NCBI GenBank assembly: GCA_033239525.1
Contig: BSYO01000013.1
Location: forward strand, 9,510,501 to 9,574,500
From: Nepenthes gracilis
Lineage: Eukaryota; Streptophyta; Magnoliopsida; Caryophyllales; Nepenthaceae
DNA length: 64,000 nucleotides
Direction: 5' to 3'
Part shown: positions 1 to 11,787 of the stretch, piece after piece
Position numbering within the stretch: the stretch's first letter is position 1
Layout: the number at the start of each line of letters is the position of its first letter
Notes under the pieces: model-generated
Told to the model about the DNA's origin: nothing
Seen by the model: the letters and a program-made list of their open reading frames with translations, nothing else
Databases searched by the model: none
Translations under genes and position numbers: made by a program

Positions 1-591
1 AACGAAAAACAACCGTCGAGGTATACTTGCCTTGGCCCGATCTACGTTTTTTTTACTGGGTGTGGGTTGGAACTAAAGATTTTCCCCTTCTTCTCTTTCT
101 TCCTCTTTTTCCTTTCTTTTGTGTGTGCTCTGTTCTCTCTCTCTCATTTTCCTTTTCTCCTCCGTTTTATAACAAAAACAAAGCAAAAATACGGGCAAAA
201 GTCGGGGCCGCGCTTGAGCGTAGCTCGAGCCCTCAGCGAACGGGCTGTGTTCTGTTTTTCGGGCTTGAGCAGCCAGCGGGCGAGCAGCGAGTGGGTTACA
301 TTCTACTAAATACGCTCAAGCGGCCAGCGGGCAAGCAGCGAGCGGGCTACATTTTACTAAATACGCTTGAGAGGCCAGCAGGCGCACGGCGAGCGAGGCT
401 GCTACTGGATTTTCCACTTGCTGCAGCCGCTCGGGCAAGTAGCAGGCGCCGTTCGGCTGCTTGCTGAATTCGGACATTTTTTCCACTTTTTACTTTTAAC
501 AAACTCTTGTTCATTACATGCTTAGTCTCTTAATGATATTAATCATCTTAATTACATCTAGTTATCACGTTTTCAATTCCGGGTCCTCACA
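1..591. mobile_element. Probable LTR 3' end, cut by the window edge
   Basis: The stretch ends at 591 in gggtcctcaca, the kind of CA terminus seen on plant Gypsy LTRs; the solo LTR at 14834-16723 ends in the similar ggtccttaca. The region holds a T/C-rich tract (60-180) and a GC-rich tandem repeat (263-408) and no credible gene. No primer-binding site follows 591, so a solo or truncated LTR is more likely than a 5' LTR. The other end lies outside the window, so the call rests on the terminus alone. Confidence 0.3.
263..408. repeat. 51-bp tandem repeat, about 2.8 copies
   Basis: Two full 51-bp units (263-313 and 314-364) and a diverged partial third follow each other. Each begins gctt/cgagc-like, contains gccagcgggc and ends in actaaatac. 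A weaker related copy may precede them at about 214-262. The unit is GC-rich against an AT-rich background. Confidence 0.8.
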
Positions 592-1333
592 TTTCAGTTC
601 TCACCCAATTTGAATAACTCTCACATAAAATAACCAAAAAATTAAGTTATTATTATAAAGTAGATCATGGTATACAAATGCCTGATAGGCGTGCATTAGG
701 TGAGTCTGTATTATATATTAGCATATGAGCATCATATCAGGCATGCATTTGGCGTGCCTTTATAGTCCAAAACTATGCATAGGCTCCCTTCAGACATGCA
801 TAAGGCAATGCTTCTATTGCTATTAAAGCATGTACATCCTCACAAAGCTCATTAAGAGTGGACAATCCTTCTTATTGAAGAACCTCATTTACTCAAATAT
901 AGATTGCTCAAGCTTTTTATGAAACTCTATGTGGCTGGTCAACAAATCAAGAAATAGATATGTGTATAAAAAACATGACATTTATAAGATAGTGGCTCAT
1001 CCTAATACTTTATGTAATGAAATTTGTTATTTAATAAAAAAATTTATTGAAAATTTTAGACGTGAAAATTTGACATAAATTTTGTACATCAAATGCATTT
1101 CCCTTCCCCTGATTTAAGATGTCGCTTCTATTTAAAGGATTTATTATTGTCAACATAATTTTGGCCAATTATCCAATTAATTTATAGAAAATCCATAAAA
1201 TTTGTAATTTTTTTTGAATTTAAAATAAAAATAATTTCTCATTAAGAGGAACTCGTTTTGAATTTTTTTAAAATAATTTTTGAGTAATGAAATCTCTTCT
1301 CTAATATGAAATTTAATGGAAACCTAACATGTG
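592..1333. other. AT-rich intergenic DNA, no gene seen
   Basis: No coding signal is seen. At 680-830 short words such as gcatgcatttggcgtgcc and gcgtgcattagg recur in diverged form. Similar words appear near 40500-40740 and 44440, so this may be an old repeat fragment. Confidence 0.5.
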
Positions 1334-1415
1334 TAGGTTTTCAAATTTTGAATTTGAGCTGGCGAAAAATTTGCAAAGGTTGTCGTTAGGGTTGAGGACT
1401 GCGCGTGTCTCAACC

Positions 1416-1437
1416 GATGCCGGCCATGGCCGGCATC
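1416..1437. repeat. 22-bp perfect palindrome centred on the ORF1 ATG (outer LINE)
   Basis: The sequence gatgccggcc-at-ggccggcatc equals its own reverse complement. The ATG at 1426-1428 lies at its centre. The inner LINE has an equivalent hairpin at its own ORF1 ATG. Confidence 0.9.
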
Positions 1438-3024
1438 CTGGGAGCTCCACCTGGTCCTTCCTCTCTTCCTCATTTGCCTATTCCGTCTCCTTCTTCGTGG
1501 GTGGCTTCGTCAGGGCATCGCAACTACCATGGCAGTCCTTTGAGGCACCCGTCTGGTCCTCCCTCGCCCTTCGTCTTCTCCTCCATTTTCCCCCTTTACT
1601 TCTCCTTCGAAGGAAGTCGATACTAAATCTCTAGCCCAATCCTCTCATTCGTTTCCCTTGTTGAAGAGGGATGAGTTTTCACAATCCCCTACCCCAGATG
1701 CATCCTTTTTGGTGCGTTTGAAGCCCATGGAACTCCGCAACAGCCCCCTGTTGGCGCAGCATGCCAAGTCCCCTGGCCCAGCCGAAGAAGTGGTTACTGA
1801 GCGATGGAGTAGGTCATCTCACCTTGGTCCTCAGTCCGATGCCGTTTCATCTTCCCCTACTACTGGCTCTATTTCTACGCGATTGTTCTCTGGCAATGTG
1901 CAGTCTAATCAGGCCCCATCGGTTGTGAATGGTCCTAAGAATGTCATCGGCAATCCTTGGGTAATGACCTGTGCCTCTCTGTCTCGATCCCCTATATGTC
2001 GCAATAAGCCCCCTTCCCCGGGGTTTTGTAAAGATTTGAAATTCTTCCCCCCTCAGGCAATAGATGGAGACACTGCCACCATTTCTCCTCCTTCTGAAGT
2101 TATTAATCAAGGAAATCTATTATGAGGGTTTACTTTAGTTGGACATTTCCTCGATAGCCCCCCATTTCCTAGTTGTCAAAGCCATAGCCAGGAAAATTTG
2201 GGCACGCTTTGGAATCGTGCATATTGCTGACAGTGAAGCTGGCTTCTTCTTTTTTTGTTTCTCTACCTTGGAACTGATGGAGAAATGTTTACTGGCTAGT
2301 CCGTGGCTAATTCTGGAAAAGCCATTTTCCTTAAAAGATGGTCTCCCAATTTTCTATTGACCAAGGAGGAGCACAAACGGTTCCCTATTTGGATTAAACT
2401 ATCTAACGTGCCGATTGAATATTAGACCCATTCTGGTCTCAGCTGGGTTGCTAGTGCCGTAGGGAAACCTCTGCAGCTTGAATCAAGGGCAGCCCGTATG
2501 GAAAATGTTCGTATTGCTAAGATTTGTGTTGAAGTGGGAGTGGGTGACTGTTTTCCCACACGCATTGCTCTACAGTCATGTCCAGATTTCGCATCCCTAA
2601 CTGTGGTGAACGTGGAATATAGTTGGAAGCCGACTCGATGTGGATGCTGCCTAATGTTAAGTCATGATGAATCTAAATACAAAACTAAGAAAATCTTCAG
2701 ACCTACTGGTCAAATACTTCCCAATCCCTTCTCCTCAATTTTTCTTCAGATTAAGGACCAATGGGACCATTCAAAACAACTTTTTGCTTTATATATGGCC
2801 AAGTTGGTGCAATCGATTCTAGTTGCTCTGCCAATCCTTTTGCTCCCCTTCAAGAGGATGATGGGTCCTTGGGCCTTGCTGTTGCCGACCAAATTGAGTT
2901 TGAAATATATAGAATCAACATGAATGATGACTCAGTGACAGGTACCCCCATAAGCGAGGCAACCTCTGAGCTCCAGACCTCCTTGGATGATGGTGGTTTT
3001 GCAAATGAGCCGAAATCCACGCCT
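1426..3024 (+). pseudogene. Outer LINE ORF1 (DUF4283 protein), broken
   Basis: A LINE ORF1 of the plant DUF4283 / zinc-knuckle type, thought to bind the element RNA. The likely start ATG (1426) sits at the centre of a 22-bp palindrome and opens a Pro/Ser-rich leader. The core lies at about 2020-2700 and includes LKFFPP, TLVGHF, KIWARFG, then GFFFFCFSTLELMEKCL and SNVPIEY, parallel to the inner LINE at about 3940-4340. A knuckle-like stretch WKPTRCGCCLMLSHDESKY keeps only some of the expected cysteines. Reading shifts frame several times, with stops near 1626, 2123 and 2424, so no intact protein can be made. The frame resumes after the inserted LINE at 10657. Confidence 0.75.
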
Positions 3025-3040
3025 GAAAGTTCCCAGCATC
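3025..3040 (+). repeat. Left target-site duplication of the inner LINE
   Basis: The 16 bases gaaagttcccagcatc are repeated exactly at 10641-10656, right after the poly-A of the inner LINE. This fixes the insertion limits. Confidence 0.95.
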
Positions 3041-3136
3041 TTGTTGTTGTTCCAGTTACAATCAGCCTATCAGCCTTGTTCAAGGCCATCAGGAATCCAA
3101 TACTTCCTCCCGTCTGTGCCCGCCCTCATCCTCCTG

Positions 3137-3155
3137 CCGGCGCCCATGGCGCCGG
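3137..3155. repeat. Hairpin at the ORF1 ATG (inner LINE)
   Basis: Eight-base arms ccggcgcc (3137-3144) and ggcgccgg (3148-3155) are separated by cat. The start codon ATG (3146-3148) straddles loop and arm. Position and composition match the palindrome of the outer LINE. Confidence 0.85.
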
Positions 3156-5198
3156 TCGACCCCCCTCCTCCCTGCCATTCGAATCCCTTGAACCTACTCT
3201 CCCCCGTTCCTCACCCGTCTGCTTCCCATGGCTCTCCGTCTCCCGCATTCTCCCGTCCAGGCACGACATGGCCTTTCGGCTCCCCTCACCTTTCATCTCT
3301 CCTCCCTCCCAATCCTCTCCGATCGCCCCCGTCCTCCCATCAATGCCTATCGAATCTTGTCGACCTAGCCTGATCTACCGTTCTCTTTCATCCCCTTCAT
3401 TGGCGGACTCGGATTTCACTGCGCTCCCTCCCCCCTCCTCTCTACCTTGCCCCCCTGTTTTCCACCACTTGAACGCCGTCCTTAACCCTCCTCCCTCTTC
3501 GCCCCCACCTCTCGCCTCCTTCATCTCTGAGGAGGTCCCTTTTAGTCCGAGGGTGTCGGCCTCTGGTCCGGTCCTTCTGTCATCAGCCGAATCAACCCTC
3601 AAGTCCTAGCCCCTCTCTATTGCGTCTCCTGACGCCGTCAACAATGGTGAACCGTTCGGTTCTAATATCCAGCAGTTTTCAATCGGTCCTCCATCGTGCT
3701 TGTCCGGCTCTCCTAATGGAGTGAGATTTTGTTCTGCAGCCCTAGAGATTGTGGATTGCCCATCTGATCCTCCAGTCTCTTTTCCTGGCTCTTCTGACCA
3801 AGGCAGTCAGCTCATGGCAAAACGTCCAATTAACGAAGCTATTGCTGAAGCCTCTTGCCCAACCAAAGCTGGTGATTCCTGCTCGCCGGGAGCTTCTTGG
3901 GCGTCAATTGTTGAGAAAAGGGCTATTGGAGGTAAATGCCCTCTTAAATTCTTCCCTCCGACTTTTTCCGATCTAGAGAATATCATCTTATCCCCCCTCC
4001 CGATGTTATCCAACAGGGAGCGGATTTATGGGGTACTACCCTTGTTGGTTACTTCGACGGCAATCCCGTCCACTTTACTGTTGTTAGCTATATCACTAAG
4101 AAAATTTGGAAGCGATTTGAACTACAACATGTGGCTAGAAATGATTCGGGTTTCTTTTTCTTCCGCTTCTCCTCAAGCACAATGCTTGAAAAATGTTTGG
4201 CAAATGGCCCGTGGATAATTGCCGGCCATCCTTTTTTTCTTAAAAAATGGTGGCCCGGAATGATTTTATCCCGTGAGGATCACAAATCCTTCCCTACCTG
4301 GATCACCATGTCTGGGATCCCGGTTGAATACTGGACCCCGCTAGGCTTAAGCTGGATTGTGATTGCGGTTGGAAAACCCCTCTTTTTAGGCCCTGTCACT
4401 GAAAAACTCGAATGCTTTGGTTTCCCTAGGGTTTGTGTTGAAATGGGGGTCAATGCTCCTCGGCCGGAATCTATAAAGGTTCATGCTAAAGGATGTGCTG
4501 AGCATCCGACTGATCACCTATGCGATATCAAAATTGAATATCAGCATAGGCCGACGCCCAGGCCCGTTACTGGAAAAAATAGGAATAAGAGTCACCCTAT
4601 CAAAACTTCTTGGGCTCCTAAACAGGCTGTCACTTCTCGAGGCGTCCTTCCTTCCCCAAAGTCTCCTAGGACGCCTTCACGCTCAAAATCTCCGGTTATG
4701 GCGGCCCCCATGACCATTGATTTAGATCATAAGGCCATAACGACTTCTAACTTGTTTATGGCCTTACAGGAGGATGTTCATGAACCTCCACACAGTCACA
4801 ATAGCTCCAACCCTGTTTCGGTGCCCGCCGAGGTCCAGGTTGACCCCATCCTGCCTCAGGGCACTGCCGCTATCGGCTCTCCTAGTCGGGCTGCTAAGTC
4901 GTCTACCCCGCCTGGGCCTGGGGGTCCCACTCATTGTCAGGAGCCTCCCAGTACCTTTAACATGGATATTGAAAGGTCTTCCTCCGCACCAGGTTTGTCT
5001 GGTACTATTAGCCATCAGCTACCTCTCACACCAGATACGCCGATGGTCACCACTCTCTGCGATCCACCTTTTGGTCCTCCTGGTAGCCTGATTGGTGTCG
5101 ATCCTTCTCCTAAAACTAAGGAGCGTGCTCCATCTCGGAGAAATAAAAAATCTCGGGGGATTAAAAATCATCCCCCTCCCACCCGTATTCACGACTAG
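3146..5198 (+). pseudogene. Inner LINE ORF1 (DUF4283 protein), frameshifted
   Basis: LINE ORF1. The Pro/Ser-rich N-terminus starts at the ATG in the hairpin (MAPVDPPPP), stops at 3371-3373, continues in another frame to 3609, then at 3700-4000 with SWASIVEKRAIGG and LKFFPP. A frameshift near 4000 moves the DUF4283 core to a third frame, where the open frame 4131-5198 reads NDSGFFFFRFSS, MLEKCLANGPWII and MSGIPVEYW. The C-terminal 250 residues are Pro/Ser-rich and end with a basic stretch. The zinc knuckle expected after IEYQHRPTP is not recognisable. The stop at 5196-5198 overlaps the first endonuclease codons of ORF2, which continue in another frame. Confidence 0.8.
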
Positions 5199-8100
5199 CA
5201 TCGCCAGTTGGAACGTGAGGGGACTAAATGGGCTTGTAAAAGCCCATGAAGTCTGCAACCTCATTAACTCCCATAGGTGTAGCATTGCTGCCTTGGTGGA
5301 GACCAAGGTCACGGAAAGAAACTCTCAGATTGTTTCCACTAGAATCAGACCAAATTGGTCTTGGGTTATGAATTATTCTGCGTCTCCGAGTGGTCGCATT
5401 TGGGTGGGTTGGGATCCCACTTTGTTTTCATGCACCGTCCTCGCCTCGGAGGATCAGGTAGTTCATCTTGAGGCCCTTTTCCTTGAGGAGAATACTCACT
5501 GCCTGCTGTCTTTTATCTATGGTGCTAACTCAGAAATTTCTCGTCGGCTTCTATGGGACAGCCTTCGGATGATGTCTAACCATCCGGGCAACCTTCCGTG
5601 GGCTGCCCTTGGGGATTTCAATGCCATTAGGTCCCATACCGAGGCATTGGGTGGCATCTGGCACAACAAAAGCTCGCCTGATCTGGATCACTGCCTTAGA
5701 GATTGTGACCTTGATGACGTTTGTCATGAAGGTATGCACTATACCTGGAATGACGGTCGCGACTCTTCCCTTCGCATTTTTAGAAAGCTTGATCGTGTGG
5801 TCGCAAATGGACATTGGTTCGACAAATTCAGATGGGCTGAAGCCCTTTTTCCCCCTCCTAGACTTTTTGACCATTCGCCTTGTGTTCTTCTCACTTCTGG
5901 ATTTCTTCCCAGAAAGAACGGGATGTTTCGGTTCAATAATTTCCTCACCAAATCTCCAAATTTCCATCCCTTGGTTGCAGATGCTTGGTCGGACGCCACC
6001 ATTGGATTTTCGATGTTTAGGCTTGTGGCTCACCTTAAATTGGTGAAAAAGGCCCTGAAAAAGCTTAATGTCAACGAGGGTGATGTCCACGAGGAGGTTG
6101 TTCGCCTGAGGAAAAAGCTTGAGGAGATCTAGGGCAAACTCCTCAAACCTTGTGTGTCATCTCGAAGAACGCAGCAGTTGTAAGGATGCTTATCACGATG
6201 CGCTTGCCAAGGAAGCTGACCTTACTAAGCAAAAAGCTAAGATAAGGTGGCTCAAAGAAGGTGATCAGTGTAATAAATTCTTTTTTAAGACTGTTAATGG
6301 AAACAACAATAAGAATCGGATCATCTCACTCCTTGATCTTGATGGTAACCCTACCAATGGTATCAAAAATGTCAAAATCTGATTGTGGATCACTTTAGTA
6401 AGGCTCTTGGGGACCGGGCGCACATCGGTTCGCTAATGCGGATCGCCTTCGCCGTACATCCTCCATACTGTACCTGAATCGCTTATGGACTTTCTGGCGG
6501 GCCCGGTAAGTGATGATGAGATCTGCAAGATGATTTTCTCTATAGGTGACTATAGGGCCCCGGGGCCTGATGGATTCAGTGCCCTTTTTTTTTAAAGAAG
6601 CATGGGACATCGTGGGCCAATCTGTTTGTGAAGACATCCGGTGACTTTTTAATCATGGTTTGCTCCTCAAACAAATAAATTCCACGATCATTAGCCTGAT
6701 CCCCAAGGTTCAGTCTCCTCGGCTGGTCTCTGACTATCGTCCCATTTCTTGCTGTAATGTCATCTATAAAGTTATCTCGAAGATCATTGCAAATCGGCTA
6801 AAGATAACATTACCCTATCTGGTTGATAAGTGTCAGACGGCCTTTGTGGCGGGTCGCCAAATCAGTGACAACATTCTCCTGGCCCAAGAACTTCTCCATA
6901 AGTACCCACGGGTCATGGACCTCCTCGATGTACCTTGAAAATTGACCTCGTGAAAGCCTATGACTCTATTCTCGGGATTTCATCATATCACTCCCGACCA
7001 TCATGAATTTCCGCCCAAAATGATAAATTGGATCAAGCAGTGTATTACCACTCCCTCGTACTCGATCAATATTAATGGGGAAGCGGTTGGTTTTTTCAAA
7101 GGAGGTAAAGGCCTTCGCCAAGGTGATCCAATTTCTCCTTACCTCTTTGTCTTTGGTGATGCAGGTCCTGAATGGTATCATTGAACTCAAGGCTCGCAGG
7201 AACAATAACTTCACATTTCATTGGAATTGTGAAGCGACCAAAACTGTCATGCTGGCCTTTGCCGATGACCTCCTTCTCTTCTCTCATGCTGATGCGAGCT
7301 CCATCCAGATTCTCAAGGATTGCCTTGAGGAATTTCATTGGTTGTCTGGCTTATTGGCGAACAAAAATAAGAGCGAGACCTTCCTATGCGCTAAAGACCC
7401 TGCCCTAATTCAGAATATCGTTGATGTATTGGGCTTCAAAGTGGGATCTCTCCCTATCAGATACCTTGGAGTCCCTCTGATCACTACCAGGCTGTCGATA
7501 CGTGACTGTACGACCCTTACTGAGAAAATTACCCGGTGCATTAAATCTTGGAAGAATAAGTGGCTCTCCTTCGGAGGTCGCCTACAATTAGTTGCCTCGA
7601 TTCTCTCATCTGTTCACCTCTACTGGGCTTCGATCTTCATCTTACCCAAATCCATTCTTAACCAGATCAATTGCATATTTAGGCGATTCCTATGGAATGG
7701 ATCTTCGGAGGATAAGGCAAATGCAAAAGTGGCTTGGGCCGATATCTGTTACCCAAAGAACGAAGGAGGGTTAGGTCTCAAGAACTTACAGGCTCAAAAT
7801 AAAGCCCTCATCTGTAAGCTTTTCTGGCGCATCCTGTCTAAGGATCCTGATTCGGCTTGGTCCTCTTGGATCCACAAGACTAGGATCAAGGATCGCTGTA
7901 TCTGGACCCTCAAAGTCCCTGACTCTGCTCCCTAGAGCTGGAAGAAGATCATGAATCTTCGTCCTTTCATGTGCACGCACACCACAAAGATCATCGGAGA
8001 TGGCATGGATACCTTTGTCTGGCATGACCACTGGCACCCTCAGGGCCCTCTCAGTAGTGTTTGTACCGACCGCATACGTTACATCTTTGGGTTATCGGAG

Positions 8101-8745
8101 ATGCCAAGGTTTCTCGGATAATTAAAGATAACCATTGGTTTGGCCTAACCCTTATGATCGGGAGGTTTCTAGCCTTGTTGAAAACATGCCCCAAGTATCT
8201 TCCCAACTCCGAACGAAAAGACTCCCGAGATGGGTGGATGCCAAAATGGTATCTTTTCGACCAAGACTATCTACCTCCTTTTTCACCCCCCCAAGCTCAA
8301 ACTGTGTTGGACCAAATTAGTATGGGGCCCCTTCTATATTCCCGCCCACGCATTTACTTTTTGGTTGGCAATCAAAGGCAGGCTAAATACATCCGACCGT
8401 GTTCACGGCGTCCTAAATCTATCTCTCACCTGCTCTCTATGTGACTCGGATGATGAAAATCATGACCATCTTTTCTTCTCCTGTCCCTTTTCTAAAGCCG
8501 TGTGGACCACCATCCAACGGAATGCTGGTATTCATTGGCCTTACCCAAACTGGTCACAAAATGTTATTTGGGCTGCTCACAGGTGGAAAGGAAAAAATCC
8601 TACTGCTATGTCTAAATGTCTCTCTCTGGCGGCTACTGTCTATTACATTTGGAGAAAACGTAACAACCGTATTTTTGAGAAATCCCCCCTCAGGACATAT
8701 CCCATATATGCTCCCAGATATCAAACGCTGTTCGGGAAAAGTTGA
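5092..8745 (+). pseudogene. Inner LINE ORF2: endonuclease and reverse transcriptase, broken
   Basis: ORF2 would nick target DNA and copy the element RNA there. The AP-type endonuclease runs from 5197 (SIASWNVRGLNG) with LVETKV, GDFNAI and a DHSP stretch to about 5900. The RT runs from about 6480 to 7440: APGPDGF, SLIPKV, DYRPISCCNVIYK, a motif-A-like KIDLVKAYDS near 6930-6965, GLRQGDPISPYLFV, and the catalytic FADD at 7258-7269. Downstream come RYLGVPL, GGLGLKNLQ and an RT zinc-binding C-terminus (CSLCDSDDENHDHLFFSCPFS) at about 8420-8490. The frame is open to 6132, then shifts at about 6130, 6400-6650, 6930, 7075 and 7935-8230. The DHSP and FADD motifs remain although the chain is broken. 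Confidence 0.9.
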
Positions 8746-10624
8746 GGGCCTCATTGCCCCGTACTAGTCACCATAACCTTTCGGTGGCTAGACGTTGGAA
8801 TATATATAAAAAAAAAAATGGCTCTCACCACAAATCTTTTTTTTTTTTCCTTTTCTTCTCCTCTTCTCCTTCCTCTCCCCTTTTCTTTACTTTTCCTTTT
8901 CTGTTTTCCTCTCCAAAAAAAAAAAAAAAAAACCCTCTTTTTCCTCCCGTTGCTTTTTTAAAAAAAAAAACAACAACAACAATTGCTGAGGATGTTGGTA
9001 TCCTGTCCCTTGTTCACTGTTGCTGCTTCCGGTGGTTTGTGTGGATCATTCTGCTGCACCAGGATGGTCTTTTGAAGTGCTGGTGCACTTTGGCACTGTC
9101 GACTCTTTCTGGTTGCATTGTTGAATCTGTGAAGATGTCTGAATTCCCTTGTCTTTCTCCGGTTTCTGGTGCTACTGATATGTGTTGAGACGCAGTTTGA
9201 TGAGGTTTCTCCCGGCTTGATTCTGTGATGTGTTTTGAACTGGACTGTTGCAGTGGTTTATGGCTGGAGGTTATGTGGGTTGGGACCCTGGTGATCTGTG
9301 GCTATTCTACTCCTGGTCATGGATCTGTTGGTTCTCAGATGAGTGTAATGATATGGACCTGATTGGCTGGTTCTGTTCTGGTTTTGCCGAGCTGTTGAAA
9401 CTCAGACGTGATTTGCTCAGTCAGGCTCTCTGCTTCGTTACTATTGTTGCACATGAGGCACTGCTTAGGCGCTGGAGTTGCCATTGAAATCTGTTTTATC
9501 TCATGGTTGCTGGCTTTCTTGGTCCTCTTTTAACCAGTGGCTGGCCAGGCATTGATTTCATATTTCCTTCTGCTGCTCCAGTTGCTCGTCTGTACATAGC
9601 TGCATACTTATCCATCTGCTGTGAACCTATGGTTTTGTGGATATTCCCTGTTGCTGGTTCTGCCATCATTATTGCTTGGTGGATGATGTTGAGATGATGG
9701 AGCACTGCCAACAATGTTGATGGTGGAATTGCTGATCGTGAAGGTGCTGTCTTCCAGGATGCTGTTACCCATGCTGTTGAATAGGCTGCTGGCCTTCTGG
9801 GTGCTGATGCTATCAAACGATGCTGATGCCTTTCTGGTGTGTGGTATGCTGCTTGCTGAAGCGTTATGGGCTTCTGAGATGTGGGTTGCTTTGGCTGCCA
9901 TGATGGAACGATTGTGCTGATCACGAGCCATGATGCACTCGGTTGCTGCTGGAGGCATTGCTAGGGGTTGGGGTAATGGGTGATGAGGTTGGAGTAGCCC
10001 TGCTGGTGCTGCGGCTTGGGATGTAGATCGTGCAGGTGCTGGTTGTTTTCCTGCGCAGTGTCTCAAGCTGGGCTCCTGAATTTTGGTCTATGTGAGCCGG
10101 AATTCATTCTGTTGTGTGCATGTTTCTTCTGATTTCTTGACATTTTCTACTGGGATGCGTTTTTTCTATCACGATTTTGCTGTTGTCAATGACTACTATT
10201 TGCTGGAATGCTGGAATGAGTTTCCTTTTGCTGTGGCCCGGTATAATTGGAACTCAGTTGGCTGTGAACTTGACTTCGGTGCTGGTTATCCCTCTGGGTG
10301 CGTCCGGCTGCTATTGATTGCTCCGATGCATAAGAAGGTGCTGTTATGCTTGCTCTATCATGGCGACTTGCTGACCGGTCTGTGGGCTACCCTCCTGAAG
10401 TGAGGGTTTTAGGCGTAGACTTCAACGATCTTGCTTGTGTGAAAATGATGGAATTTCCATTTTCTGTTTTTTGTGATTGTTCCTAATGTTTTTTTTTCTT
10501 TTGTTGTACCTGTTGCTCGGGGCATGCCCTAGCTCTTTATGTTTTACCTCTAAGTACAATACTTGGAGTTAAAACATTTAGTTTGTAATTTTTTTCTCCC
10601 ATTAATCTAAAATTCTTACTTACC
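8746..10624 (+). other. Long 3' UTR of the inner LINE
   Basis: About 1.9 kb without a credible gene. It has A and T runs near 8810-8970, then 1.4 kb rich in TGCTG/GCTGTT words on the + strand. The end, with gcatgccctag, ttatgttttac, acttggagttaaaac and ttcttacttacc, matches the 294-bp LINE copy at 32088-32381. Short open frames here are by-products of the skewed composition. Confidence 0.7.
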
Positions 10625-10640
10625 AAAAAAAAAAAAAAAA

Positions 10641-10656
10641 GAAAGTTCCCAGCATC
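10641..10656 (+). repeat. Right target-site duplication of the inner LINE
   Basis: Exact copy of 3025-3040 (gaaagttcccagcatc). Confidence 0.95.
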
Positions 10657-11375
10657 AAGGATCAACAGTACCCTTCTTGAAGGAAGTTGTTGTTGGGAGA
10701 ATCCTGAGAATGAGATCCATTTGCCTCCGTGTGTAGCTACCCCCAACCTGGCACCTAGACCCGAAGATATGGACAGCATCTATGTGGAGTTTGATGATCC
10801 CCTGTCCTTTCAAGCCACCTACACATTGTCGACTCCAGTGGCCACTGTGCATCAGTGCAGCCTCCTTCCACAAGGAGGCTTGGGAGTGGATGGGCCTCAT
10901 CCTTCTTGCAATTATATAGCATCTTTTGCAAAAATTTTGAAACGTGGTACTAATACGAATTTACCAGATTGTGAAGCCTCGCTACTCATCCAACCTATTT
11001 CTGATATGGATCGTTCGGAAGCTCTGGGGAGATCTTGCTGTGTTAAGGAGGATTTGCCTTCTTCTACCAGCTGAATTACTTCCAAAGTAGAGTGTTTACA
11101 CAGGCAGTTGATGGAGCTTAAAGACAATCGTTGCCTGGCGCTGACACTAGGGCTTATGCCTTGTAGCACCCAAGCAGCCTGTATTGTAGATGAGGCTTCT
11201 GGTAAGTATGAGCCTGCTGCTCAAGTCTCTCGTGGTGATGTTGAATCCCCCTGTCCTTAGGAGCCTTCCTTTGCTCTACAGGTGGTACCATGGAAGAGAT
11301 CAAAGGCCCGAGGATGACGGAAATCATCTCCCAGGAATCCAAAAGGCTTAAGTTCTAACCCCTTTTGAATCACAA
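10657..11375 (+). pseudogene. Outer LINE ORF1, C-terminal part
   Basis: Continuation of the outer LINE ORF1 after the insertion. The main frame (10721-11074) reads PPCVATPNLAPRPEDMDSI and ends at a stop. The same frame continues with a helical, charged stretch (VECLHRQLMELKDNRC) and a basic end (VPWKRSKARG) near 11290, comparable to the basic end of the inner ORF1. No endonuclease start (SWNVRG type) follows; the sequence goes straight into a T/G-rich 3' UTR. This supports a non-autonomous ORF1-only element. Confidence 0.6.
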
Positions 11376-11787
11376 AGTGGAGATGATGGAGAAGTGGCAG
11401 TATTGGTAGTACCTGTAGCTAAATATGCCAAGTTTTGGAGTCTTCACCCTGCTCCAAGTTGCTGCTGATTGCTGTTGTCGTGTGTCCTATTTTGCTAGTG
11501 ATCTGCTGTCTTTCAGCCGATTGAGTGGATTCCTTTGTTGACTTCAGTTGCTTATGAGTGGGAGATGATTCCTGCTGTCTTGGTTTTTGCTAATTTTTTA
11601 GCAGCTGAACCCTGCTGAAAACAAATCCCCTGCTGGAAAGAATTTTTAGCAGATGTCTTTGTTGACATCTTGGCAATGTGGATATGGAAAGAAATCCAAA
11701 TACTGGAGACCCCATAAATCCCCTCCTAAGACTGCAAGAGATCTTTTATGATCTGCTTTCCAGGATTGATCGTCTGAGTGGCTTTCG

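Larger units (their letters stand above)
3041..10640 (+). mobile_element. Full-size LINE inserted into the outer LINE
   Basis: A 7.6-kb non-LTR retrotransposon with a C-rich 5' leader, ORF1 (DUF4283), ORF2 (endonuclease, reverse transcriptase, RT zinc-binding C-terminus), a 1.9-kb 3' UTR and a terminal poly-A (10625-10640) preceded by ttcttacttacc. Perfect 16-bp TSDs flank it (3025-3040 and 10641-10656). The size and domain order suit plant L1-like LINEs. Both ORFs carry frameshifts and stops, so the copy is dead, but the perfect TSD suggests it is younger than its host LINE. Confidence 0.93.

Noticed and set aside
8742..10403. Open frames on both strands in the LINE 3' UTR as host genes
   Set aside because: They follow from the skewed TGCTG composition, lie inside TSD-bounded LINE sequence and show no domain.
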